A stretch of 64,000 nt of DNA from Adiantum capillus-veneris (Eukaryota; Streptophyta; Polypodiopsida; Polypodiales; Pteridaceae), in the NCBI GenBank assembly GCA_014529385.2, contig CM043950.1:74159935-74223934 (forward strand), read 5' to 3'. Every line of letters starts with the position of its first letter. Position 1 is the stretch's first letter. The translations under genes were made by a program, and so were the position numbers. Below are positions 36,090-47,439 of the stretch, piece by piece. The notes under the pieces were generated by a model. It saw nothing but the letters and a program-made list of their open reading frames with translations. It did not search any database and was not told the DNA's origin.

Positions 36090-37580
36090 GAAAGAAGATA
36101 AACATATGATCAAAATTTCGAATGCCACGTTTGAAGCTCAACATTCTAGCAAGGACGCTAAGATAAGTCAAAAATCTTTTACATTTTTCAATTTCGATGA
36201 TCGCAAAATTGGTAAAACAGTGCTATCTTGATTAACTCAATTTGATGATTATTTTGCTAGCAAATCTTTCAATGAAAAAGATAAAACTAAATGTGCTACT
36301 AATCACCTTTCTAGTCAAGCTTCACTTGGGTGGAGTGTGCTATGCAAAACAACAGAACGACCATCAACTTGGGACAGCTTTCAACAACGGGTCAAAGATT
36401 CCTTCCTACCCCCTCAGTTTGGCCTTGATGCACGTCGTGATTGGGCCAAATTCTCCCGGTTCTAACCGGAACGTCTTCTTCTCCTACATATGGTAGAAGA
36501 AGTGCCTTTAGACTCTCTCCAACGCAAATATGAAGATGGCCTTCCCAACGGTATAGAGTCAAAACTCAACTCAAGCTGACGTCTCTTTATGAAGCTATAT
36601 CCTTGGCCTACGATGCATAGAAAGAAATCAACTCTATTGTCCATGAAGTGCACAACACGTGCAACCCCAACCATCTCAATTTTCCACCTTGCAATCAGTG
36701 GGGTAACAACAATTGAAACCAAAATTGCAACGGTAATAATTTCAATAGGTATACTTCATAAACCCTCGTACAAATAATTACACACAAAACTGTCGACCCC
36801 CTTTTCCTTGTCGTCACCAAAATAATCATCGCCCACCCATTCCACACACACACACTGCACCTCAAGATTCAAACACACATTATCATCCCCACCCCCTTGC
36901 ACGTTGTAATGGTGTTTGGTGCTTCAAGTGCCACCAATACAGCCATGTTGAAGCCAACTGCACATGACCTCGTCCGCCCTGACCTCGCCCACCCACAACT
37001 CGCATAAACAACATTGAAGATGAATGAGAACCCGTGGACGATGCCATGTCTTATTGGAAAATTGCAAAACCACCTCACGTACTAGGTAAGCCTGTTCCAA
37101 TTGATGCCTTGCTCCGTCAGTTAGGCAAAATTCAAGATTCAAGTGTGTCTATTTTACATGATGATGGTAGTACACACGCTTTTATTTCTGAAAAATTGGT
37201 TAGAAAATTGAATTTAACCATCACACCATCTGCCTACAAAGTCAAATCTACTTTTCAAGGAACTAGGTAAAATGGCACACGTGAAATTAAATCTCTTGCA
37301 ATTACTATTGGTGATTACACATAACAACGTGATTTTTTAGTTGCACCATTGCAATCCATTGATAACATTTTGGGCATGCCTTTTCGTCACCAACATAATC
37401 CACAAATGGATTATTGCACACACACAATGAATTTTATTTTCAACGGAAAATCTATTTCACTCTCTGTTGACGCATCACTTGCTATGTTCCCCTTCATATC
37501 ACACACACAAGCAAAATGTGCACTACAAAAAGATGACAAAGTATACATGATATTTGTTAGTGAAGTGAAGCATACACATG
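36090..37580 (+). pseudogene. Gypsy gag-protease fragment
   Basis: Plus-strand conceptual translation gives a gag core (LTQFDDYFASKSF, WDSFQQRVKDSFLPPQFG), then a CCHC zinc knuckle WCFKCHQYSHVEANC (36919-36963), then a retropepsin (ORF 37034-37270: VSILHDDGSTHAFISEKLVRKL; ORF 37349-37672: IDNILGMPF, MNFIFNGKSISL). In the active site D-D-G-S replaces the common D-S/T-G-A. The order gag-zinc-protease is normal for a Ty3 element, and several stops mark it as dead. The fragment ends at about 37582 where opposite-strand element C begins; RT is missing. Confidence 0.7.
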
Positions 37581-37581
37581 G

Positions 37582-38058
37582 TCCTTCTTTTTCTTCCATA
37601 TCTAGAATTATGGTATTTAATTCTAACCCCCGTTTGTCTATCACATCAAGGTTTTCAACTTGTAAATATTGAGTTCTGTTTTTATCCATATACATTTTTC
37701 CTTGTTTGTTTTCCTTGATTTTCTCTTCAAACTCTATGTCATGGTGATCAATGCAAATAGCATACTCTTCATTAGAATCCAGGTAAACCTGAGTTCCATC
37801 GCGATTAGTCTTATAAAAGGTGAGTATGTGCTTATACCACATTGTCATTCCGGTTTCTAAATGAGTTGAATAGGCAAACATTTCAGATGTTGATTCTGTA
37901 AAAGTGTCAAAGATAGTGTCTAAGTGATTTCCTTGATTCACACTCTCTCCAGTGAATACTCTACTAGCGCTCTCTCCAAATATGCCTTCGTTTGCTAGTA
38001 TACGACCAGAGATAAGGTTCATATAGACTTGTGAAGCCCTGGATAGAGTACTTACCAT
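37582..38058 (-). pseudogene. Element C pre-gag ORF (relative of element A)
   Basis: On the minus strand a long open frame begins MVSTLSRASQVYMNL and runs about 159 codons before the junction. It matches element A at 1-171 and 5518-5760: SVNQGNHLDTIF, ILTFYKTNRDGTQVYLD, EEYAICIDHHDIEFEE. Here the frame is intact, unlike in A, which supports that this is a genuine protein-coding region of the family. It lies some 2.1 kb inside the primer site, so the element has a very long leader. No known domain is recognised. Right after ILDMEEKEGP the sequence switches to the fragment described above. Confidence 0.65.
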
Positions 38059-38434
38059 CGGATTGACTTGTTATCAATTTCTTCCACTTGACTTGATTGC
38101 AACTCCTGCAAAGATTTCAATTCCTTGTCTGCAACCTGATTCCTGTATTAGTTTTAATCAAGTTAGCTATTCTTTCACAAAGATTGTACAATTTTTGCAA
38201 GCTATTGTGATTGGTCTATGTGTATCTCTTCAAATTGAGCTAGGTGAGTCAGCAATTGAGACTTTCAAATTCTACTTTTGCAAAAAGCCAAAGGACTAAT
38301 CTGCAACCTCGAAACTAAGTGGAAATGTACCAATCTGGATCCGATTGAAACCAAAACTGACCGTGGCCTTGTATTATGTTGGTATAACATTGTACAAGCT
38401 CAAAAATCCAAAATGACGTATATGTGTATCAGAA

Positions 38435-39608
38435 GTAAAGAATCGCGATCATTTACTTTTCTCAAATTTCTATACTTTTTGGCTTTCTTTGCCAAGTACT
38501 CAACTTGAAAAGGTCTCTGGACAAGTTTCACTAAGTTTGAACAAAATTTATTCAAGTTATCAACTATTTCGTGTCCATAGACTCAGTTTTTGAGAATCTG
38601 GCTTAAGTCTCACTTTTGTGATCCAAATTTCACCAAATTTGATTTGTGTGGTCTACTTTATATGCTTGACCCTATGGTATACTCAAATGTGAAAAAATGT
38701 CCAATTTTATAGCAGATATAAATAATCGTGATTATTTACTTTTGATATTTTTATGCAAGTTTTTGCCACAATGTTGACACAAAATGGTTAAGCAGCTCAA
38801 CTTAATCTCCCTAGCCAAGTTTCATCAAGTTTAGATAATCCCTGTTCAAATGGTCAATAGTTTTGTTTTTGCAGACTGACTTTGGCCACAATGTTGACAC
38901 AAAATGGTTAAGCAGCTCAACTTAATCTCCCTAGCCAAGTTTCATCAAGTTTAGATAATCCCTGTTCAAATGGTCAATAGTTTTGTGTCTGCAGACTGAC
39001 TTTGGCCACAATGTTGACACAAAATGGTTAAGCAGCTCAACTTAATCTCCCTAGCCAAGTTTCATCAAGTTTAGATAATCCTTGTTCAAATGGTCAATAG
39101 TTTTGTGTCTGCAGACTGACTTTGCAAATTTGGCCACAAATTTCACTTCAATGATCCAAATATTACCAAATTTGATTTGCGGGCTTAATATAACATGCTA
39201 AAACTAGTGGTATGCTGGGTTGGTCAAAAAAGTTGGAAAATGGAACAAAAGTAAATAATCACGATTATTTACTTCTGGAAAACTTTTGCATCTTTTTGGT
39301 CAACTGATCATCTACACTTGTTTAACACATCAATATAAGCCTATGAGTCAAGTTTCACTTAGTGATCCAATTTCTATGGGCCTTTACAAAAGATGTTTGT
39401 ACACATGCATAGAGTCTCTATTATCAACCTTGGTCACTTTTGAGCCGAAAGTAAATAATCAGGAATATTTACTTTTGGCCTATAATGAGCACTTTTTTCA
39501 ATTTTTTCAGTGGACAATCTTTTTATGAGCTATTTTAAGCCTCTGAGTCAAGTCAAAACTTAATTTGGACTAAAATGTCAAGAAAAAGTAAATAATCTGA
39601 GTTTTTAC
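38435..39608. repeat. Palindromic-box array, locus 2
   Basis: Five boxes related to TAAATAATCGCGATTATTTA, at 38435-38456, 38719-38740, 39251-39272, 39451-39472 and 39588-39608 (the last two with weakened right arms). Spacing is 284, 532, 200 and 137 bp. The 532 falls to 292 when two extra copies of the 120-bp tandem repeat are subtracted, which restores the same period of about 290 bp as at locus 1. Short phrases between the boxes (CAAGTTTCACTTAG, CCAAATTTGATTTG) recur in the same orientation. Confidence 0.65.
38761..39120. repeat. Tandem repeat, 3 x 120 bp
   Basis: Three adjacent 120-bp copies (38761-38880, 38881-39000, 39001-39120), each starting TTTGGCCACAATGTTGAC (first copy TTTTGCC) and ending TTGCAGACTGAC. 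Copies differ at only a few sites, so the amplification is recent relative to the decay around it. Confidence 0.9.
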
Positions 39609-40158
39609 AAACTCTTGAAATTTCACTTCAAATGCGTCCTTAAGTTTACCCACTGGTTCCTACAACTTTTAAAGCATAATCTTCATTCGGATTCAATGGT
39701 GAACAGTCTTTTGGTGCTATTTCTATCCGTACACCTGAAATTGTACAACTTCACATAAACAACTCACAATTGATTCTTTTGGATAGAGTAATGTTCTAAG
39801 ATCCCACCTCAGATTCTACTTACCCTACTCCTAGGTTCTACTGCAATGGGGTTGTGGAAAGTGTCCACAAACACTCGTTTTCTTTTTTTTTTTATGATTT
39901 TCTGCGCCTTGATCTTAAGACTGGTCTCGCCCATCAATCATTTTCAAAATCCTAATTTGATCCTACAATCCATCAATCCTAAAAGGTACTTTGCAAGTAC
40001 AACCTACTTCCAAGATATCTCTACCCTGCAAACGACGACAACCTTAAGCTACGCGATTTTTAAAAAATAAATTTTTGACTCTAGGTGATCCTAGAGGAAG
40101 CTAAAGCATAACTTCACAAGATGCTCATGTTTTTCCCTAGTTTAAGTGTCTTTGATGC

Positions 40159-40173
40159 TCGGCAGCGGTGCCA
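40159..40173 (-). other. tRNA-Asp-type primer-binding site of element C
   Basis: Minus strand TGGCACCGCTGCCGA, two bases from a TG/CA LTR edge (40176). Same primer class as the LARD at 28014; it sets the orientation of element C and its probable 5' LTR from 40176 upward. Confidence 0.65.
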
Positions 40174-40175
40174 AA

Positions 40176-40930
40176 TGCGGGACGGGTGTCTAACCTCACT
40201 CCTATCTTATTGCAGACATTGCAATCAATCCATGAAACTAAGCTGACTCGACTAGTGCATGGAGGCTACTAGGGGTTTTCAATCTCTTGAAAAACAACAA
40301 ACAACTCACATCCAACCCAAAGCTACACTCAAATGACAGAAATCACCAAAAGCTAATCGCTCATCAGTAAACAAATCACAATCATTACAGCATCAAATGA
40401 CATCCAAACGTTACGAAACTTCTAGGACATGTTAATAGGACCTAAGCACACATGACTGTGGTCTCAAATCTCACTTTAGGTCAAGTGCAAAAATCACAAT
40501 TATTAAGAGCAGTGAGGTTTTGACTTAGTCGTTTTCAACCCAGAATGCATCTAAATGCTTAGCAATGATGCCCCAATACCCCGACTATACTTAGTTTATG
40601 ATTTTAAAGCTTTAATTACTACTTATGATGAAATTAGAGGGCAGGTCCGAGACGCCAAACTCTACGAATTACCATGAAATGCTTACATCAATGCGCAGAG
40701 CTCTTACCTTGCAACGCAATAGACAGCACTGCAATGTGACAATCGGGAAGGAAGTAGGAAGCGCAAGAAGGAGAGAAGTGAGTGTCGTTAGCTCACGCTG
40801 TGTTTCTATTATCCAAAACTTAGAAAATACTTACAAAAATTGGTTTTTTACCTTAGCTAAGGTTTTTGTGGTCAAAATTTGGGAGCTCTAACTAAAGATA
40901 GGTTGACACAATCTGGAAGCTTGTAGTCCC
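40176..40930 (-). repeat. Probable 5' LTR of element C, outer end not found
   Basis: The sequence behind the primer site starts TGCGGGACGGGTGTC on the plus strand (so the LTR ends in CA on its own strand). No partner LTR and no TSD were seen, so the outer boundary (taken here near 40930) is a guess. No ORF of note apart from 40625-40891, which shows no known domain. Confidence 0.35.
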
Positions 40931-41889
40931 CCCTCATCAGTTACACTTTTTATCTAGAAAGTAGGAGTTACAACATTCTCAATTCATCAAAATAATAAGT
41001 GTTTTTACAATAAAAGCTCCAAAAAATGTTATCCTATTTAGCTCACTGCTAATAGCAAGCTCCACAATAGCCTGTTTATCCATGCCCTTTGGCATAGATC
41101 TGACACTTAACATTATCTCCTTGTAGGAAAAATGCCCACAGTCCTAATGTATAAACAAATTCTCACAAGTATTCACACAAACCACCAATTCTAGGTGAGC
41201 ATGTAAAGCTCACCGTTGTATAGGGTTTGGAGCAAGTATCCACCTTCCTTCATAACCGTATTGCGGACCCGGCTTCAAGAGCAAAATGGTGCAGTAGTGC
41301 CGCCCTACACACACACACACACACACACACAGAGTGAGAGAGAGAGAATGAGAGAGAGAGAGCACTTAGAGAGCTGAATCTTAGACCTGCCAAGAGGAAT
41401 CCATCACGTTATAAAGAAAAAGAAGACAGCATTTACAGAGTTGGGTAGCTCACCCATAACTCATTTATCAACTAAGGGTTAGGTACCATTAAAGTACCAC
41501 CTAAAAAATACCCTAGTGAATTCAAGCCGGTTATTTACCAAAGGTACCCTAGGCCAACAGACCCATAAAATTATACCAGTACACAAGTAGCACCAGTACT
41601 AGTCCTATATAATACAATACACAAACAGTACCAGTACCAGTACAGTAGCAAAAATACTAGTGCGTACCAGTACTATACACAAGTAGTCTCAGTACCAGTA
41701 CATAAGTAGCACCATTACTAGTCAAGTATAATATAGTTCCAGTACCAGTACACAAGTAGCACTGTTTACATAAGCTAGTTGTGTTGTAAGCCAGACACAA
41801 GTAGCACTGTTTACATACGCTCTTCAACCTTGCACCATTGCCTGTGGGTTAATTCCTTCTCTTCACTCCTTGACTCATATTGTAGGACA
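40931..41889. other. Spacer with simple repeats and CAGTAC-rich block
   Basis: Contains (AC)n and (GA)n at 41300-41365, then at about 41575-41765 many ACCAGTAC and ACAAGTAGCAC words in irregular order. A 28-bp stretch ACAAGTAGCACTGTTTACAT is duplicated (about 41750 and 41800). From about 41822 to 41889 lies an extra partial copy of the TR-GAG LTR end (ACCTTGCACCATTGC). No gene is seen. Confidence 0.55.
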
Positions 41890-42201
41890 TGGGATCGTGC
41901 TAGCTATGGTGGATGAAAGAGAAACATTGTGCATACAAGTGAGTGTGTGATGGCTAGGTTATTACTCAAGTGAATTAGGTTCCAAGATCAATTAACTTGG
42001 ACTCATAAACAAGATCTTGAGTATTTGCTAAGCCATCACAAGCTCACCATAAACTAGGGAGATGTAATGCAAAATAGACTTGTGTTTATTCATTCATGAA
42101 ATGAGCTTTAAGTAGTTTTACAACCTTGCACCATTGCATGTGGGATAATTCCTTCTCTTCACTCCTAGACTCATATTCTATGACAAAGCTCACAATTTAC
42201 A
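41890..42201 (-). repeat. 3' LTR of the TR-GAG
   Basis: A 312-bp LTR; on the minus strand it starts TGTAAATTGTGAGC and ends GCACGATCCCA. Its partner, after removal of family L copy 2, is 310-319 bp. By eye the two are more than 90% identical. Confidence 0.8.
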
Positions 42202-42479
42202 ATCCTTCCCTTGAGGTTTGGACTAGGAAGAAACTAAAGAAATCACATCTCTGGCACACTCCAATCCACGAGAAAAAGAACATCTCCAATCCAAGAGAAA
42301 AACTATCTCTAATCCAAGAGACACTCAACCCCTCCCTCCCCTCAAACAGATGTATAAAACTAAGACCAAGCTAGTCCAATTTGTCTCCAAAAAAAATACA
42401 ACTGAAGGGGAAAGGCAAACAAAGAAGCTAGAGAAAGTCGTCGTAGACTAGAAGGCTATTGCCACCTTTTTCTTCATCC

Positions 42480-43287
42480 TCATCTTTGTCTGCTTTTTCC
42501 AAATACACTTTGGACCTTGGATTTCTATTAGTGTTGCCTCTGCACCTTTTTAAACACTTGGAAGTAAGGTGACCCTTCTTCCCAAAAATGCTGCAAGTAT
42601 TTGATGCTAAACAGTCATTTACTATGTGCCCTTCTTTGCCACACTTGAAACAAGTTTTTCTACTAGATCTAACTACAAAATGTGCTCCCCCCTAAGTAGC
42701 ACTCCTCCCTTGCTTCTTCTCCTCGTACATTAAAGAGTTAATGAGATTTTGAAAATTTGGTGTTGGATCCTTCTCATCAATTATGGTCATGATCTAGTCA
42801 AAGCTAGGGGGAAAGCTTGCTAGAAGAACTACAATTTTGTCCTCATCTGGTGTTGTACTATTCACATAAGCTAGTTGTGTGGTCATGCTTTTGAGGCGAT
42901 TAACCAAGCTTGCAATATCTTTGCTATATTCCATTCGTAAGTTGTATAAATCCTTCTTTAGGCTCACTTTACTCTTCTTTTTTCTAGCTCCAAATTTTTT
43001 TTCTAGTGCTTCCCATGCAACTGATGAGGTTTCACATGATTATCAGTGAAGTGTACATAATTGTCAGGTAGTGCAATGATTATGATTCATAATGCCTACT
43101 CATCCTTAGCTTGATTTTGTGCGCTCATTGCTCGTGTCTGTATGTATGCCCCATCAATGGATGACGGATCAATGATGGTTGGTCTGACGATTCCCCATAG
43201 TCCCTTTTTCATTGAGTAACCTTTCAACTTGGTCTTCCAAGTGTATAAGCCCTCCCCATTAAATTTCCTAAGCCCTTTCTCTTCCAT
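42480..43287 (-). pseudogene. gag: Copia-type gag of the TR-GAG element
   Basis: It starts at ATG 43287 with KFNGEGLYTWKTKLKGYSMKKGLW, the usual N-terminus of Copia gag (UBN2-type). Further on are LPDNYVHF and, near the end, two zinc knuckles: CFKCGKEGHIVNDC (42611-42652) and a second with C-S-I-F-G-K-K-G-H-L-T-S-K-C (42554-42595), where Phe replaces the second Cys. Frames are broken in the middle (stops near 43090 and 42790). Gag would coat and select the RNA. Nothing like protease or integrase follows. Confidence 0.7.
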
Positions 43288-43439
43288 TGCTAATATAGGG
43301 GTCTTAGCTTAAGAGACTCTCCTAGCCAATGTCTATCTCTTTACATGAGAACAACTTAATATCATCCCCATAGATATAGATTTTGATATACATTGCAAAA
43401 GTTTTTGTGCTTGGATTGCAAAATTTTAAGGTTAATAGC

Positions 43440-43442
<3 letters not shown>

Positions 43443-43471
<29 letters not shown>

Positions 43472-43472
43472 A
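43443..43472. repeat. (GA)n microsatellite in the TR-GAG leader
   Basis: About 28 bp of AG repeats inside the gag leader of the element. Another dinucleotide tract, (CA)n, lies at 44088-44104. Confidence 0.85.
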
Positions 43473-44537
43473 TTAATTCTAATTTTGTGAAACTCCTCTT
43501 CACATTTTTTTGACCTTGAGTGCAAAGTCTTGAGTAGCTTGACTATTTTCTTGAATCTCGAAAATGTGAATGCTCTTTTGAAGCTTTAATAGCCTTTGGA
43601 AAATGATGCCAAGGCTTTTCTTTTCTACTGCAAGTAGGAAAGGGATCCAAGGAAAGGGCTCCAAAAGAGGGCGATGTTAAAGAAGATATTTGCCTACAAG
43701 AACTCCCCCTTGGGGTTGGGGTGGAGTGCAGTGCCATGTGAAAAGGGCTATGTCAGCTCGACAGAGCGCGACCAGCCGGGGTCAGGACAGGCTGCAGGCC
43801 AGGAAAATTTTGGGTAGGTGCGGCCAACAGATAGCATCCATGGGTAGGTGCAAAGACAAGGTCCATTGTCTGACGGCAAAAAGGCATGCAAGCGGACGTT
43901 CAGACCCGACGGGCTTCTTAAATCCACTTTGGCACCTTGTTGAATTCGGGTCGGGCGCCCATGTGAGGGTGGCCCCTTATGTCTCCTCTCTTTAGTCCAA
44001 TCCCTATAAATAGGTTGTTCCCATGGCTTCAGTAAGGGAGTTATACCTTTATTAAAGAAAAAGAGGTTTTAGCATTTAATGCTCAACACACACACACACA
44101 CACATAGGCGCTTCAACTGTAGTTCTGTAGAGATTCTAGAGATTGCAAGTGTGCAAAATTAACTGAGCTCTAAATTGTGCAAACGAAAGGCGATTTGAGC
44201 ATGGATTGTCTTGATGGGAAGCTCTTGAGACTAGCTACTCATACCGATAAGTGATGAATTAAAATGGTGTTGCAGTTGAGGGTAATGCTAGGTACAAAAT
44301 GATGAAAAATGATAAGATCAATGCAAAACACACCTAATGGTGAAGCCTAATCCTAATTAGCTTTATAATTAGCTAGGAGAGTAGTGGCCCACGGAAATCA
44401 ATCCCAAGGGCCTCATCACACTATCCAATTGATGCTAATTAGAAGAAGAGAAAATGTCAAAAGATCCTAGTGATGATTAGAAGATGCTAATCACACTAAC
44501 ATAGAAATAACAATGAATCTAACTAGCATAATGTGGT
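43473..44537 (-). other. TR-GAG leader
   Basis: About 1 kb between gag and primer site. No supported ORF; the plus-strand ORF at 43690-43995 is G/C-rich without a known domain. The region 43690-43990 is more G/C-rich than its surroundings and could be an acquired piece, but no borders are seen. Confidence 0.4.
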
Positions 44538-44549
44538 GCTCTAATACCA
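44538..44549 (-). other. Primer-binding site of the TR-GAG
   Basis: Minus strand TGGTATTAGAGC, one base from the common initiator-Met site, next to the LTR edge. Confidence 0.7.
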
Positions 44550-44734
44550 CTTGATGGGGATGGGATCGTGCTAGCTATGGTGGATGAAAGAGAAACATCG
44601 TGCACACAAGTATGTGTGTTGTCTATGTTATCACTCAAGCAAATTAGGCTCCAAGATCAATTAATTTGGACTCATAAACACGATCTTGAGTATTTGCTAA
44701 GCCATCACAAGCTCACCATAACATAGGGAGATGT

Positions 44735-44897
44735 TGTCAGGACACGGGTCCTGCGGGCAGGGCCCTACCCTAAGGGGGGGTCACGAACCCTAACCACGGC
44801 CAGCTAGCAGTGTGGACAGGGGATCCTAGGGCTAAGAGCCTATAAGTATGGGCGGTTGGGTGGAGGATCCAGGTCTCTAGCTCCTAGGGATCTTATA
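44735..44897 (+). repeat. 5' LTR of family L copy 2
   Basis: 163 bp, TGTCAGGACAC...CTTATA, with CCTATAAGTATG (about 44838-44850) as a TATA-like box. It shares GGCCAGCT...GGCGGTTGGGTGGAGGATC with copy 1 in altered form. Confidence 0.9.
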
Positions 44898-44980
44898 TTG
44901 GTATCAGAGCAAGGTGGAGAGGAAGGAGCAAGGGAGCAGGAGGAGATGGTGATTGCGCATGGAGATGCATGGCTTTGCAT

Positions 44981-45106
<126 letters not shown>

Positions 45107-47393
45107 AGACAAGCCAGCATGGCATGGTGGACTCCCGTGGGAAGGAGCCCTTAGTAGTCGAGGACGGGAAGGAGGTCGAGGACCGCGTGCACAGCCTCTT
45201 GAGGAGAAGGGCGTGTGCAACTCCTTGCCAAGCGACTGAGACGCTGCGTGTGCAGAGACCCTTGCAGCGAGGGGGGTGATTTTCTGAGCGCGGTGAAATG
45301 CAGCCAGGAAAGGCTCAATCAGAGCACGAGGCCAGGGGGTACAATTCCCGTCACAGAGGCTGTGCCCGGGAGGCAGCATAACGCCATCTCTCTCTCTCTC
45401 TCTCGCTGGCGCCCTCGACGGCCTGCTGCGCCATGGCCGACTACAGTAAGATTTTTTTTGTTTTTCTTTCACACTATGCCCCAAGGGAAATTGGCCTTAG
45501 GCCCATCTTAATAAATTAAAAGAAAAAAGGGGCAGGTGCCCACGGGATGCACCGCATGCAGCCATCAAGGTCTCCCTTTGGAGTCCGCAAGGAGCACCCC
45601 AAGACCCACAAGCATGGTAGTGGGGTAACCCAGATCACCTTTGAGCTGCCATGCGGAAAGTTTTTGTCGTCTTCTTGCAGGTTTTGCAAATTTTCCGCTT
45701 CATTTATGCCGGTTTTTCAGATGCCGTAATCGGCATACAAGTGAAGAACTTCCGCTCAGCCAACTTTGTACAATGAAAGTCGGATGTCGGCATTGAGTCA
45801 ACCTGGTAGGACCATGGCTCCAAAGAATCTTGCTACGAGAAGCTTGGCATGCAGCAGGTTGCAACATGTTTATCATTGGGACAAAAGAGCAAGGATCTGA
45901 TCGACGATACTCTTGGACACGGTTTGTGTCACCCAACTAGAGCATCAAAGTGTTCACAAGCTTCACTTTGTTGGAAAATCGGGCATGGTCCTCGGCAACA
46001 ACCAGTAGCGCAGCTATTGCATAGAGCTCGGCATGACCGGCGCACACTTGGTGTACCACCATTGGAGCAGGAGCATTGAAGTTGCTCCCAAGATTCCAAA
46101 TTGGTTGCGAATTGGGCAGGGCCCTTGACAGCATGAAGTAGAGTACTTATTGAGAAAAGCGCTTGATAACTCTCATATGGAAATAGAATGACGGATCACG
46201 TTAATCATTCATTGTGCTAATCAGCTTGATAGGAGCGGGCAAAATGGGTAATGGGTACATGAGGCATCGTGGAACAAACATTGACATTCACAGCTAGGAG
46301 CGAGATGCAATGTTGACCACCATATGAATTTTCACACTAGCATCTGTTAGCTCTGAGCTTTCAGGTTACATTCTTGTCTCATCCATTCGATGAACTTAAG
46401 TGAAGCAAGGCTTCTATTTCTGCATCTTACATTGAAGGTCCCCACGTTTGGCATATGCTATGAGCATACAAACTTGGGAAGGTTTTGGAAAAATGTTTGC
46501 AGATTCTTTCATTTTGTATACGACAGATGTATATGATACACGAGGGCGAATATACATATGCGACAACTCTCTCTCGCACGACAGATTTAGCTATGAGCCA
46601 CCTTTACGCGAGATTTTCCTTTGGAATTTCATGACAAATGGTTACAGCAACAACTACCAGGTTAGCCAAGTTTAAGTTTTTCTTGTTTTTTTGTTTTTCC
46701 ATGTTTACACTTTACTTGGCAATTATTATCATTGTGCAAAGCAAAGTGCTTTGGCAATTTTACATGAACCACGGATTCTCCCTTGTGCCACGATATTGCC
46801 ATTGATTTGGAATCAAGGGCATTGGCACACAAGTTTGGGGAACTGGTATGACCAACAATTTGCTCCCATTGTAGGTGTGGTGATATCTCGTTATGATGTC
46901 CCATTACCAATGAAGACTATGCAAGGCACTTATGGTTTTGGTTCTCACGCTTGAGACCGTCATAGTAGCCAAGGGCTTACGCTTTTCCATGCAAAGCATG
47001 CTAAGCCGGTGGCATGTACTCCACCACTTCATGCATTATGCTTCCGCTATCACACTCGCAACTCTGCCAAGGACAAACTAAGTGATGGATTGTTGAACCT
47101 GATGGTTGGTTGCTATCAACACCCAACAGCACTAAAAGGAGCCTAAATCTAGAACTTATTTCACAGGCTAAGTGCATATGCTACGTCATTTTCATACAAT
47201 CACAACCTTGCAAGGCAGGTAGATCAAGATGTGGTTGTGTTTTTGTGTTATCTCTCTCAATGAACGGGTCCTACTGGCAGATTGTGGAATGCTTATAGGA
47301 TAAGCTGCAAGTCAGGCATAAGATGCGTAAGAGCACACAGCTTGGGCACACACTCTATAAACTTACGGAAAGTTCCTCAACCCAGCATGCTCT

Positions 47394-47439
<46 letters not shown>

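Larger units (their letters stand above)
38059..40158 (-). other. Element C long untranslated leader
   Basis: A 2.1-kb stretch between the primer site (40159-40173) and the pre-gag ORF, AT-rich and without a credible ORF. It holds the palindromic-box array and the 3 x 120-bp repeat. Long repeat-bearing leaders occur in Athila/Tat elements; whether the boxes serve packaging, transcription or nothing is unknown. Confidence 0.5.

Noticed and set aside
43690-43995. G/C-rich 101-codon ORF as a gene
   Set aside because: Lies in the TR-GAG leader, opposite to gag, with no domain or conservation evidence.
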